From Anaerolinea thermophila (GTDB taxonomy: Bacteria; Chloroflexota; Anaerolineae; Anaerolineales; Anaerolineaceae), in the NCBI RefSeq assembly GCF_020723905.1, contig NZ_DYHZ01000011.1:1-49090 (forward strand): a stretch of DNA of 49,090 nucleotides, in the 5' to 3' direction. Position 1 is the stretch's first letter. The number at the start of each line of letters is the position of its first letter. The notes below the pieces were generated by a model. The model made no database searches and was not told the DNA's origin. It saw only the letters and a program-made list of their open reading frames with translations. The position numbers and the translations under genes were made by a program. Below, in pieces: positions 16,453 to 23,596 of this stretch.

Positions 16453-17226
16453 TTACGGGCGTCCGCCGCGATACCCCCTGCCGTTCCCCATATCAGACAT
16501 GCCATTTGTTGAGGCGCTGTTGAGAATGGCGTTCACAGTTTCGGCGCTCAGCACCTGCGGCTGATACACTTCGCCCGTCTGCTGCTGAAGCGTGGAGGTA
16601 AAGGCGCGCAGGTGATTTTCGGAACCTGCTTTGAGGTTCTCAAAGGCTAAGCGGATATCCGCCTGCTGAACTGTTGCCAGCGCCTGATCCAGATCCTGAA
16701 TATCCACTTCTTCAATTAACGCACCAACCTTGAGAGCATCACCCAGAGATTGGCTTCCCTGTTCGATCAGGGTGTCGTACAACTGCTGTAGATCAGCGTT
16801 GGTAAACACTCCGACTTCTGCAGAGGCGGGATCGGCAATGCCATAGCGATCCAGCAAGGATTTCACCATCTGGGTATGCGTCTGTTCACTGCTGGCAATG
16901 TTGTTGAACAGGGGAAGTTGCCAGAGGGAGTACAGCGTGATGTACACATCGTGCGCCAGTTTTTCTTCCTCACGCATGTACAGGAGCGCTTCCTGTTCTG
17001 CGGAGGTAAGCAGGCTATCAGAGACACCCGAGACGGTTGCTTTCGGGGTGACTGCGGGAACGTTTGCCGGAATCTCAACCGGCGTCTGAGAAGCCACCTC
17101 TTCTGCCTGTGAAACTTCTTCCACAGACTGCTGTACAACCGGCATGGCTGAAGCCGAAAGCACCGGGGCACACCCTGCAAGCATTGCCACCGAAAAGGTC
17201 AAAAGTACCCATATCTTCTTAAACAT
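16453..17226 (-). CDS. DUF2202 ferritin-like lipoprotein
   Basis: The 257-residue protein has a lipoprotein signal (MFKKIWVLLTFSVAMLAGC; lipidated Cys19). A Ser/Val/Pro/Thr-rich linker (~25-70) follows, then a DUF2202 domain (~75-220). That domain is ferritin-like: the helix YMREEEKLAHDVYITLYSLW and the helix SSEQTHTQMVKSLLDRYG carry the Glu/His residues that could bind a metal pair, and ENLKAGSENHLRAF repeats the pattern. The tail is Gly/Arg-rich. Function is unproven; oxygen, peroxide or iron handling outside the membrane is plausible. The ribosome site TTGGAGGAAACC precedes the ATG. A 22-base palindrome lies 29 bases upstream. Confidence 0.85.
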   Translation of the reverse strand: MFKKIWVLLTFSVAMLAGCAPVLSASAMPVVQQSVEEVSQAEEVASQTPVEIPANVPAVTPKATVSGVSDSLLTSAEQEALLYMREEEKLAHDVYITLYSLWQLPLFNNIASSEQTHTQMVKSLLDRYGIADPASAEVGVFTNADLQQLYDTLIEQGSQSLGDALKVGALIEEVDIQDLDQALATVQQADIRLAFENLKAGSENHLRAFTSTLQQQTGEVYQPQVLSAETVNAILNSASTNGMSDMGNGRGYRGGRP

Positions 17227-17254
17227 TGGTTTCCTCCAAAAAATTTTTCATCGT

Positions 17255-17276
17255 TGACCCTGGTTCTCAAGGGTCA
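17255..17276. promoter_or_regulatory. Palindrome upstream of the DUF2202 gene
   Basis: TGACCCT (17255-17261) and AGGGTCA (17270-17276) are perfect seven-base arms with an eight-base spacer, located 29-50 bases before the DUF2202 start. It could be a dimer-binding operator or a 5'-leader hairpin. No matching promoter boxes were clear. Confidence 0.4.
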
Positions 17277-17345
17277 TCTGCATTGAAGGATAACCCAGAG
17301 AAGTGAAGAGATGGAGAAGAGAATGTGTAGAAAATGTGAAAAAAA

Positions 17346-17371
17346 CAAGGATGCCCTTCGCGGGTCATCCT
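17346..17371 (-). terminator. Intrinsic terminator of amrS
   Basis: On the minus strand, AAGGATG and CATCCTT arms, with an inner GGG/CCC, close a five-base loop. The hairpin is followed by seven T, about 60 bases past the amrS stop. Confidence 0.85.
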
Positions 17372-17432
17372 TTGCCCTCGAGCGCTTTCCCGTCAGGAAA
17401 AGCGGCTCCGCAGAGAAAAGCACAACGGGGGG

Positions 17433-18545
17433 TTAGAAACGCACCGGTTTGGGGAAGCCCGGTCCGTGCAGACGGACGGCTTGCGGGCTGGTGTGCCAGC
17501 GCCCGGCGATGGGCGTACCGCAGTCGGGGCATTTGCCGTCGGCAGTGATGGCGTACTCCAGAATCACATACCCGCGGCGGCGAATCAACGCGCGCTGACA
17601 GTGCGGACAGTGCGTGTCTTCCAGACTACCCACCCTGCCGGGCAGGTTTCCGGCATACACATAGCGCAAGCCTGCTTCCTGTCCGATTTCTGCGGCGGTG
17701 CGGAGCATCTGCGCGGTAGTGGGCGGGGCATCCATTTTGTAATCGGGATGGTAGGCGGTGATGTGCCAGGGAATATCCGGCGATACTGAGACCAGAAAAC
17801 GCGCCGCATCCCAGAGTTCCTCAGTGCTGTCGTTGAAGCCCGGCACCAGCAGGGTCACCACCTCCACCCACAGATTGCGCTGATGCGCCATTTGAATGGT
17901 ATCCAGCACATGCTGAAGCACGCCGCCCAGTTTGCGGTAATTCTGATCGCGCATGCACTTCAAATCCACTTTGTAGGCATCCAGATAAGGGGCAAGGTAG
18001 TCCAGCGCTTCCGGGGTGGCGTTGCCGTTGGAAACGTAAGCGCACGCCAGTCCGGCTTGCTTTGCCAGTTTGAAGATACTCACCGACCACTCGGAAGTGA
18101 TGAGCGGCTCGTTATAAGAGGAAACAATCGAGGCACAGCGATGGGAGACGGCAATCTGCACCATCTGTTCAGGGGTGATTTCCTCGATGTAGCCAATGCT
18201 GGAGTCGGAGAGAGGATCGCGCAAAGCCTGAGAAGTGACCCAGTTCTGGCAGTAAGGGCAGTGAAAGTCACAACCCAGCATACCAAAGGTCAGGGCGTCG
18301 GTGCCGGGCAGGAAGTGCGAGAAGGGTTTCTTCTCAATGGGGTCCACCTGAAGCGCCGCCACATATCCCCAGGGTACGCGCAGTTCGCCTTCGCGGTTGA
18401 AACGCACCTGACAGATGCCGCGCCTGCCGGGTTTAATCAGACAGCGGTGAGCACACGCCACACAGCGCACCGCGCCGTCCGGCTCCGGCTGGTACAGTTC
18501 TCCCGGAGCGGTCAAACGGTCGAGAATATCGGCTAAAGCGGTCAT
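17433..18545 (-). CDS. amrS: AmmeMemoRadiSam system radical SAM enzyme
   Basis: The protein has 370 residues from the ATG at 18545. The radical-SAM cluster motif is CDFHCPYC (C92, C96, C99). An N-terminal four-Cys block (C28, C31, C35, C45) and a C-terminal zinc-ribbon-like pair (CPHC..., CPDCG) flank it. The blocks GYVAALQVDPIEKKPFSHFL and YVSNGNATPEALDYLAPYLD are diagnostic of AmrS (formerly PflA-like). The family is named for its link with AMMECR1 and Memo proteins and its reaction is uncertain; those partners are not nearby. A longer frame would begin at 18626, but the promoter at 18552-18580 would then lie inside it. The promoter places transcription start on the A of ATG 18545, so the mRNA should be leaderless. 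Confidence 0.9.
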   Translation of the reverse strand: MTALADILDRLTAPGELYQPEPDGAVRCVACAHRCLIKPGRRGICQVRFNREGELRVPWGYVAALQVDPIEKKPFSHFLPGTDALTFGMLGCDFHCPYCQNWVTSQALRDPLSDSSIGYIEEITPEQMVQIAVSHRCASIVSSYNEPLITSEWSVSIFKLAKQAGLACAYVSNGNATPEALDYLAPYLDAYKVDLKCMRDQNYRKLGGVLQHVLDTIQMAHQRNLWVEVVTLLVPGFNDSTEELWDAARFLVSVSPDIPWHITAYHPDYKMDAPPTTAQMLRTAAEIGQEAGLRYVYAGNLPGRVGSLEDTHCPHCQRALIRRRGYVILEYAITADGKCPDCGTPIAGRWHTSPQAVRLHGPGFPKPVRF

Positions 18546-18551
18546 AATTTT

Positions 18552-18580
18552 ATTGTATGGACAATAATGGCAAGAATCAA
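18552..18580 (-). promoter_or_regulatory. Promoter predicting a leaderless amrS mRNA
   Basis: On the minus strand, TTGATT (18580-18575), 17 bases, then TACAAT (18557-18552). Six bases separate the -10 box from the ATG at 18545, so the expected +1 falls on the start codon itself. No ribosome site is present, as expected for a leaderless transcript. Confidence 0.65.
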
Positions 18581-18649
18581 GATGAATTTGTCCCGTAATC
18601 CCCCGCGCGTGGAGAAAACATGGCATGATCGAGTCTATAATTGAAGGAG

Positions 18650-18668
18650 CAGAAGCCCGCCGCTTCTG
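18650..18668 (+). promoter_or_regulatory. 5'-leader hairpin upstream of the M23-like gene
   Basis: CAGAAGC (18650-18656) and GCTTCTG (18662-18668) form a seven-base stem with a CCGCC loop, shortly after a TATAAT at 18636-18641 that may be the gene's -10 box. No T-run follows, so it is a leader structure rather than a terminator. Confidence 0.35.
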
Positions 18669-18710
18669 GAAGGATGTTTTCGGGCATTTGAACGAGAAAG
18701 GAACCGTGCC

Positions 18711-19673
18711 ATGCCGTGGGATACCCCCGTCCCCGTTGTCGTCTGGGCGTTGATATGTATTCCGCCGGGCGTCCGGGCAATCCTCAAGCCACCAGCGGAT
18801 AAACTGTCCGCTTCTCTACTTGCCCTCGACACGCTGCTACTCAACCTGTACTTTGCCAGTACAGCCCCGTGGGCGGTGGTGAATTACTATCTGCGCGCTT
18901 TGCCCTTCCTGCTTGCCCTGGCGGTGATGGCGCGCGTGATTCTCGCCAGCCGTCGCCAGCCTCTCATCCCGCAGGAAAGACGGAGCCGGGCACTGATCAT
19001 GATCCTGCTGGTGCTGGTGGCGCCGCTCGCCTTTCTGAATGCCAGAGCCCTGCAATCTTACCGCTATCCCGAAAGCGCCGGTCCATCCATGGTCGCCCTC
19101 CCACCCCTGAAAGGTGGCTGGCATGTATTCATCAACGGCGGCAATGGGCTGGACGGATGGGGAATGAACAATGCCATCCGCGACTGGCTGGGCAGGCAAA
19201 CCGGCGGCAATCCCGCCGCGGCTTACGGCGTGGATCTGGTCAAACTCTCTGCCGGCGGTGCGATGAGCCGGGGTATCCTGCCGCGCGACCTGCACCGGTA
19301 CCACACCTATGACGAGCAGGTGTACAGCCCCTGTTTGGGTGAGGTAGTGGCTCTTGAGGACAGCATCGCCGACGTTCAGCCCTTTGGCGATTCCGGCTCG
19401 TCGGTGGGCAATTTCATCGTCCTGAGGTGCGCGCAGTTCTACGTGACGCTGGCAAATTTGCGCGCTCACTCCATCACCGTGCAGAAAGGGGAGATTGTCG
19501 CCGCGGGCGCACCGCTGGGACGGGTGGGCAACTCCATGGCGCACACCTTCCCACACCTGCACATGCACGTCACCACCGGCGGATACACCGGCACGGTTCA
19601 ACCCGCGCCCATCCTCTTCGAGACACTGTTCGCTTTTTCCCACCGCGCCCGTAACGATTTTTATGTGAGGTAA
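18711..19673 (+). CDS. Membrane-anchored M23-like peptidase domain protein (degenerate)
   Basis: The protein has 320 residues. There are about four N-terminal spans (residues ~5-25, 35-50, 58-78, 95-112), then an extracytoplasmic domain. The C-terminal half resembles M23/LytM endopeptidases: AAYGVDLVKL, YSPCLGEVVALEDSI, VTLANLRAHSITVQKGEIVA, GAPLGRVGNS and finally FPHLHMHV, the HxH zinc ligand pair. The first zinc ligand, the His of H.G.D, is missing (A-Y-G-V-D), so catalysis is doubtful; such domains can serve as scaffolds or activators. The URO-D-like gene starts four bases after its stop, so the two are probably cotranscribed. Confidence 0.7.
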   Translation: MPWDTPVPVVVWALICIPPGVRAILKPPADKLSASLLALDTLLLNLYFASTAPWAVVNYYLRALPFLLALAVMARVILASRRQPLIPQERRSRALIMILLVLVAPLAFLNARALQSYRYPESAGPSMVALPPLKGGWHVFINGGNGLDGWGMNNAIRDWLGRQTGGNPAAAYGVDLVKLSAGGAMSRGILPRDLHRYHTYDEQVYSPCLGEVVALEDSIADVQPFGDSGSSVGNFIVLRCAQFYVTLANLRAHSITVQKGEIVAAGAPLGRVGNSMAHTFPHLHMHVTTGGYTGTVQPAPILFETLFAFSHRARNDFYVR

Positions 19674-19676
19674 CCC

Positions 19677-20624
19677 ATGAACAAACGCGATGTCCTCTTC
19701 AGCCTGCTGGATGAGAATCAAACGCCCCCGTACATCCCTGCGGCGTTTTTCCTGCATTTTGACCCCGCCTTTCACCGCGGGGAAGCCGCCGTGCAGAAGC
19801 ATCTGGAATTTTTCCGCGCCACCGGCATGGATCTGGTCAAGATTCAGTACGAACACGTCTTCCCGCAGTTACCCTTCATCCAGCGCCCCGCCGACTGGGC
19901 AAAAATGCCCTTTTACGACCTCGACTTTTACGCCGAGCCTCTGGCAGTGGTCAAAGGCCTGGTGCAGGCGGCAAAGCCCGAAGCCGTGGTGGTGCTGACG
20001 CTGTACTCCCCCTTCATGTGCGCCGGGCACACCCTCGGCAGTGATCGCGCTCTCTCCCGTCACATCGAGGAAGACCCCGAGGCAGTGAAGAAAGGCTTGC
20101 ACATCATCACCGAAAGTCTGCTGGAGTTTGTGCGCGCCTGCGCCGCACTCGGGCTGGACGGATTTTACGCCTCCACGCAGGGCGGCGAAGCCGGGCGCTT
20201 CTCCCATCCGGCGCTGTTCGATGAGGTCATCCGTCCCTTCGACCGCCTGCTGATGGACGAGATCAACCGCCTGACCCCCTTCAACATCCTGCACATTTGC
20301 GACTACCACCTGCCCTACGAGCGGGTAGAGCCCTTTGTGGACTACCCCGGTCAGGTGGTCAGCCTGGGGATGGAACTGACCCACCGCACCCTCACCCCTG
20401 CCGAAGCCTGGGAGATCTTCCGGCGCCCCATTCTGGGAGGCATGAACCGCCACGGGGTGATTGCCCACGGCACGCCGGAGGAAATTCGCGCCGCGGTGAA
20501 AGCCGTATGTCAGAATGCCCCCGAACGCTTCATGCTGGGTGCGGACTGCACCGTACCCTCTGAAACGCCGTGGGAGAACCTGCGCATCGCCATTGAAACG
20601 GCTCACGCCTTCCGCCGCAGATAA
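19677..20624 (+). CDS. Uroporphyrinogen decarboxylase (URO-D)-family protein
   Basis: The 315-residue, single-domain TIM-barrel protein belongs to the URO-D superfamily (HemE, corrinoid methyltransferases). Visible blocks are MNKRDVLFSLLDENQTPPYI at the N-terminus, FRATGMDLVKIQYEHVFPQL, GLDGFYASTQGGEAGRFSHP and LGADCTVPSETPWENLRIAI at the C-terminus. The HemE signature RPVW.MRQAGRY is absent, so it is not the haem-pathway enzyme. Chloroflexota carry many such paralogues of unknown reaction. It is closely spaced with the M23-like gene before and comEC after (six bases). Confidence 0.82.
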   Translation: MNKRDVLFSLLDENQTPPYIPAAFFLHFDPAFHRGEAAVQKHLEFFRATGMDLVKIQYEHVFPQLPFIQRPADWAKMPFYDLDFYAEPLAVVKGLVQAAKPEAVVVLTLYSPFMCAGHTLGSDRALSRHIEEDPEAVKKGLHIITESLLEFVRACAALGLDGFYASTQGGEAGRFSHPALFDEVIRPFDRLLMDEINRLTPFNILHICDYHLPYERVEPFVDYPGQVVSLGMELTHRTLTPAEAWEIFRRPILGGMNRHGVIAHGTPEEIRAAVKAVCQNAPERFMLGADCTVPSETPWENLRIAIETAHAFRRR

Positions 20625-20630
20625 ACGTCC

Positions 20631-22877
20631 ATGCCCCTGCTGTGGCTCAGCCTTGCCTTCCTTCTGGGCATCCTGCTGGCAGATGGAACCCATGCAGGGA
20701 TAGTCTGGGGCTGGGCGGCGCTGGGAAGCGCCGCCGCGCTGAGCCTGCTGGGACTGGGCTTGCGGCGTGCGCCTGCGCTGAGGTTTGTCCTTAAACGACA
20801 GTCTTTTCTGCGGGTGGCGCCGCTGGTACTTGTCCTTGCTTTGCTGGCAGGGTTTGCCCGCTATGCGCTGGCACAAACGCCCCTCACCCCGCTCGACGCC
20901 GCCTTTTACAAAAACTCCGGCTCTCTGGAAATTGTCGGATGGGTTGCCAGAGCCCCCCAGCCCGACAGCCCTTCCAACCGCCTGTATCTGCGGGTAGAAC
21001 GGCTGAACCCACCCGGAGCCCCCCCGCAAACGGCGCGCGGGACGGTGCTGGTAGTTCTGCCCTCCGGACAGACATTCCGGTACGGCGACCGCCTGCGCCT
21101 GAACGGGGAACTGCGCTCCCCCGCCGACAGCGGCAGTTTCTCATACCGCCAATACCTGGCACGTCAGGGCGTGTATGCGGAGATCAACTACCCCCGTGTG
21201 ACCGTCCTGCCCGGCTGGAGCGGTTCGCCGCTCTTGCGCGCTCTGGATTCTCTGCGGCGGAGCGCTTACCACCTGATTCAACGCCTCTACCCCGCTCCGG
21301 AATCAGCCCTGATCAGCGGGATTTTGCTGGGCTGGGACGATGCTCTGCCCGCCGGGGTGCAGGATGCTTTCCGCGCTACCGGAACCAGCCACATCATCGC
21401 CATTTCGGGGTTTAACATGGCGGTGCTGGCGGGGGTGTTCTTCAGCCTGTTCCGGCGGATGTTCTCCGAATGGGGTGCTCTGCTGGCAGCGCTGATTGCC
21501 ATGGCGCTGTACACGCTACTGGTAGGCGCCGAAGCGCCGGTCACCCGCGCCGCGCTGATGAGTGCCCTGGCATTGATTGCCCACTCCATTCGCCGCTCCA
21601 CCGGTGGGTTGAACGCCCTGCTCTTTGCCACCGCAGGGATGAGCCTGTTCAACCCTCATCTGCTGTGGGACGTGGGTTTTCAACTGTCTTTTGCGGCAAC
21701 GCTGGGGTTACTGCTCTACGCCAGCCGCATGGAAGGCTGGGCAAGGCGCGCGGCGGCGCGTCTTCTGCCTGCCCGGCTGGCTCCGGCGGTGGCAGAGGCG
21801 CTGGGCGAGTATTTCCTCTTCACGCTGGCAGCACAGATTGCCACCCTGCCGGTCATCCTCAGTCATTTCGGCAGGCTTTCGCTGAGCGCCCTGCTGGCAA
21901 ACCCGCTGATTTTGCCCGCTCAGGCTCCGCTCCTGCTGTTCGGTGAGGCATCGGTCGCCCTGGGACTGATATGGGAACTGCCGGGTAAAGTGCTGGCATT
22001 TCCGGCATGGACGCTGGCTTCCTACACGCTCAACGGGGTAGCGCTGACAGCGCGCCTGCCGCTGGGCGAGTTTGCCGTGCCCGCTCCACCGCTGTGGGCG
22101 GTGTGCCTGTTTTACCTGTGGTTTGGCGCAGTTGCCCTGCGTCAGATGGGGGCGCCGCGCCTTGCCGCTTCTCTGCGTCCCGTCTGGATTCTGCTGGGAC
22201 TGTTCGGGGTTGCCGCCGTTCTGTGGCGGCAGGCACTGACAGGCGGGGACGGCAGACTGCATCTGTGGATGACCGTTCAGCAGGGCAATGCTCTGGTATT
22301 CCTCCAAACCCCGCAGGGCGAGGCGCTGTGGATCAACGGCTTGGGACAGGCACGCGAAACGCAAGCCTTTCTGGGGAGAGTGCTTCCGCCATTCACCCCG
22401 CCGCTGGCAGGGTGGATTCTGGCAAACCCCACTACCGGCGAGGTGCAGGGCGGGCTGGACGCGCTGGAGCGGTTTCCCGTTCGTCAGGTGGCACTGTGCG
22501 GGGGATTGCCTGCCGGGCGAACCGCCCGCACCCTGGAGTCCCGCCTGAGAGAGGCAGGTACGAGCCTGCAGATGTGGAGCGCTGGCACAACGCTCCGGCA
22601 GGGCACTTTCCGTCTGGAAGTGCTCCCCGCCACCCTCGAGGGCGCCTGCCTGCTGCGGATTCAACACGAACGGGTGAGCCTTGTGCTGACGGGGGAAATT
22701 TCCCCGGCGCAAATCTTCCACCCGGAAGACCTGCAAAACGATTTGATTGTGGTAAACTCGAATATGGTCGGGGAGTTGTGGCGGCAGGCGGGTTTCCAAG
22801 CCATCTCTGCCCCGCCGGACGGCTTTGTGCACCTGTCCAGCGATGGACGCACGGCGTATCTCGAGCGCTCCCCCTGA
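20631..22877 (+). CDS. comEC: ComEC/Rec2-family DNA-uptake channel protein
   Basis: The polytopic protein has 748 residues. N-terminal spans and an OB-like DUF4131 segment (~70-180) precede the Competence core (~220-510), which carries the typical FRATGTSHIIAISGFNMAVL, EAPVTRAALMSALALIAHSI and NPHLLWDVGFQLSFAATLGL. This core is the channel that passes single-stranded DNA into the cytoplasm in natural transformation. The C-terminal ~220 residues occupy the place of the metallo-beta-lactamase-like domain (LHLWMTVQQGNALVFLQTPQ instead of the usual VDVGQGDA). The HxHxDH metal motif is gone: ILANPTTGEVQGGLDALERF stands in its place. So this domain probably has no nuclease activity. No comEA or other competence gene is in the window. 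Confidence 0.9.
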   Translation: MPLLWLSLAFLLGILLADGTHAGIVWGWAALGSAAALSLLGLGLRRAPALRFVLKRQSFLRVAPLVLVLALLAGFARYALAQTPLTPLDAAFYKNSGSLEIVGWVARAPQPDSPSNRLYLRVERLNPPGAPPQTARGTVLVVLPSGQTFRYGDRLRLNGELRSPADSGSFSYRQYLARQGVYAEINYPRVTVLPGWSGSPLLRALDSLRRSAYHLIQRLYPAPESALISGILLGWDDALPAGVQDAFRATGTSHIIAISGFNMAVLAGVFFSLFRRMFSEWGALLAALIAMALYTLLVGAEAPVTRAALMSALALIAHSIRRSTGGLNALLFATAGMSLFNPHLLWDVGFQLSFAATLGLLLYASRMEGWARRAAARLLPARLAPAVAEALGEYFLFTLAAQIATLPVILSHFGRLSLSALLANPLILPAQAPLLLFGEASVALGLIWELPGKVLAFPAWTLASYTLNGVALTARLPLGEFAVPAPPLWAVCLFYLWFGAVALRQMGAPRLAASLRPVWILLGLFGVAAVLWRQALTGGDGRLHLWMTVQQGNALVFLQTPQGEALWINGLGQARETQAFLGRVLPPFTPPLAGWILANPTTGEVQGGLDALERFPVRQVALCGGLPAGRTARTLESRLREAGTSLQMWSAGTTLRQGTFRLEVLPATLEGACLLRIQHERVSLVLTGEISPAQIFHPEDLQNDLIVVNSNMVGELWRQAGFQAISAPPDGFVHLSSDGRTAYLERSP

Positions 22878-22902
22878 CAATTTCATCTTGAAGAGGAAGG
22901 CT

Positions 22903-23418
22903 ATGGGCAACATTCTGGAACACATCTATCAGCGTCGCAGTATTCGCAAGTACAAACCCGACCCGATTCCCCGTGAAACCCTGCTGGACCTCTTGCGCGC
23001 TGCCATGGCGGCGCCCTCGGCGGTGAACAAACAGCCCTGGGATTTCATCGTCGTCACACAGCCAGAGCGGCTGGCGGCGCTTCAGGACGTTCTGCCCTAC
23101 GGCAAATACCCCTGCCCGGCGGCGATTGTGGTGTGCGGCAGGCTCGACCTGGCTCAAACCGAACCAGACGGCTCCTACTGGGTGCAGGACTGTTCCGCCG
23201 CTACCGAGAATCTTCTGCTTGCCGCGGCAGGGCTGGGGCTGGGCACAGTGTGGGTGGGGGTGTATCCCATCCGTGCGCGGGTAGAAGCCGTTCAGAAGGT
23301 CATGAACATTCCTCCCTTTGCCGTACCGCTCAATGTGATTCTGGTGGGCTACCCGGATGAGGAAAAACCGCCCCAGACGCGCTTCCGCGAAGACCGCGTG
23401 CACTGGGAGACATGGTGA
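22903..23418 (+). CDS. Nitroreductase-family flavoprotein
   Basis: The 171-residue FMN-dependent oxidoreductase fold starts MGNILEHIYQRRSIRKYKPD, whose RRSIRKY block is the FMN-binding start of the family. Next come AAMAAPSAVNKQPWDFIVV and, in the C-terminal half, GLGLGTVWVGVYP. The protein is shorter than classical NfsB (~217). Substrate is unknown; such short members occur widely in anaerobes. The ATG at 22903 has the ribosome site AAGAGGAAGG; a longer in-frame start inside comEC is unlikely. Confidence 0.9.
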   Translation: MGNILEHIYQRRSIRKYKPDPIPRETLLDLLRAAMAAPSAVNKQPWDFIVVTQPERLAALQDVLPYGKYPCPAAIVVCGRLDLAQTEPDGSYWVQDCSAATENLLLAAAGLGLGTVWVGVYPIRARVEAVQKVMNIPPFAVPLNVILVGYPDEEKPPQTRFREDRVHWETW

Positions 23419-23424
23419 ATTTTG

Positions 23425-23433
23425 TGCTATACT
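23425..23433 (+). promoter_or_regulatory. Extended -10 promoter of the ABC exporter operon
   Basis: TGCTATACT is an extended -10 element (TGn plus a good -10 hexamer) starting just after the nitroreductase stop. No -35 is evident. It would give a ~150-base leader before the exporter gene. Confidence 0.5.
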
Positions 23434-23557
23434 TACCCCTGAAAGTTCGCCTTTCCCGTGCCGGTGGCGCCTTTACCTGCATTCGACCCTGCCCGGCAGT
23501 CCCGGCGGCGCGTGGTTAAACGCTCCCCTCTGCCCTGACATGTGATCCTCCCAATGG

Positions 23558-23579
23558 CTCCCGCCGGTTATGCCGGGAG
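23558..23579 (+). promoter_or_regulatory. Leader hairpin before the ABC exporter start
   Basis: CTCCCG (23558-23563) and CGGGAG (23574-23579) form a stem whose loop contains an in-frame ATG (23570). That ATG would be masked when folded, which favours the ATG at 23597, preceded by GGTGA at 23581-23585, as the working start. Confidence 0.4.
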
Positions 23580-23596
23580 TGGTGAGTCTTTGCGCC

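Noticed and set aside
19677-20624. HemE of haem synthesis
   Set aside because: The HemE N-terminal signature RPVW.MRQAGRY is absent and no haem genes are nearby; only the superfamily can be assigned.
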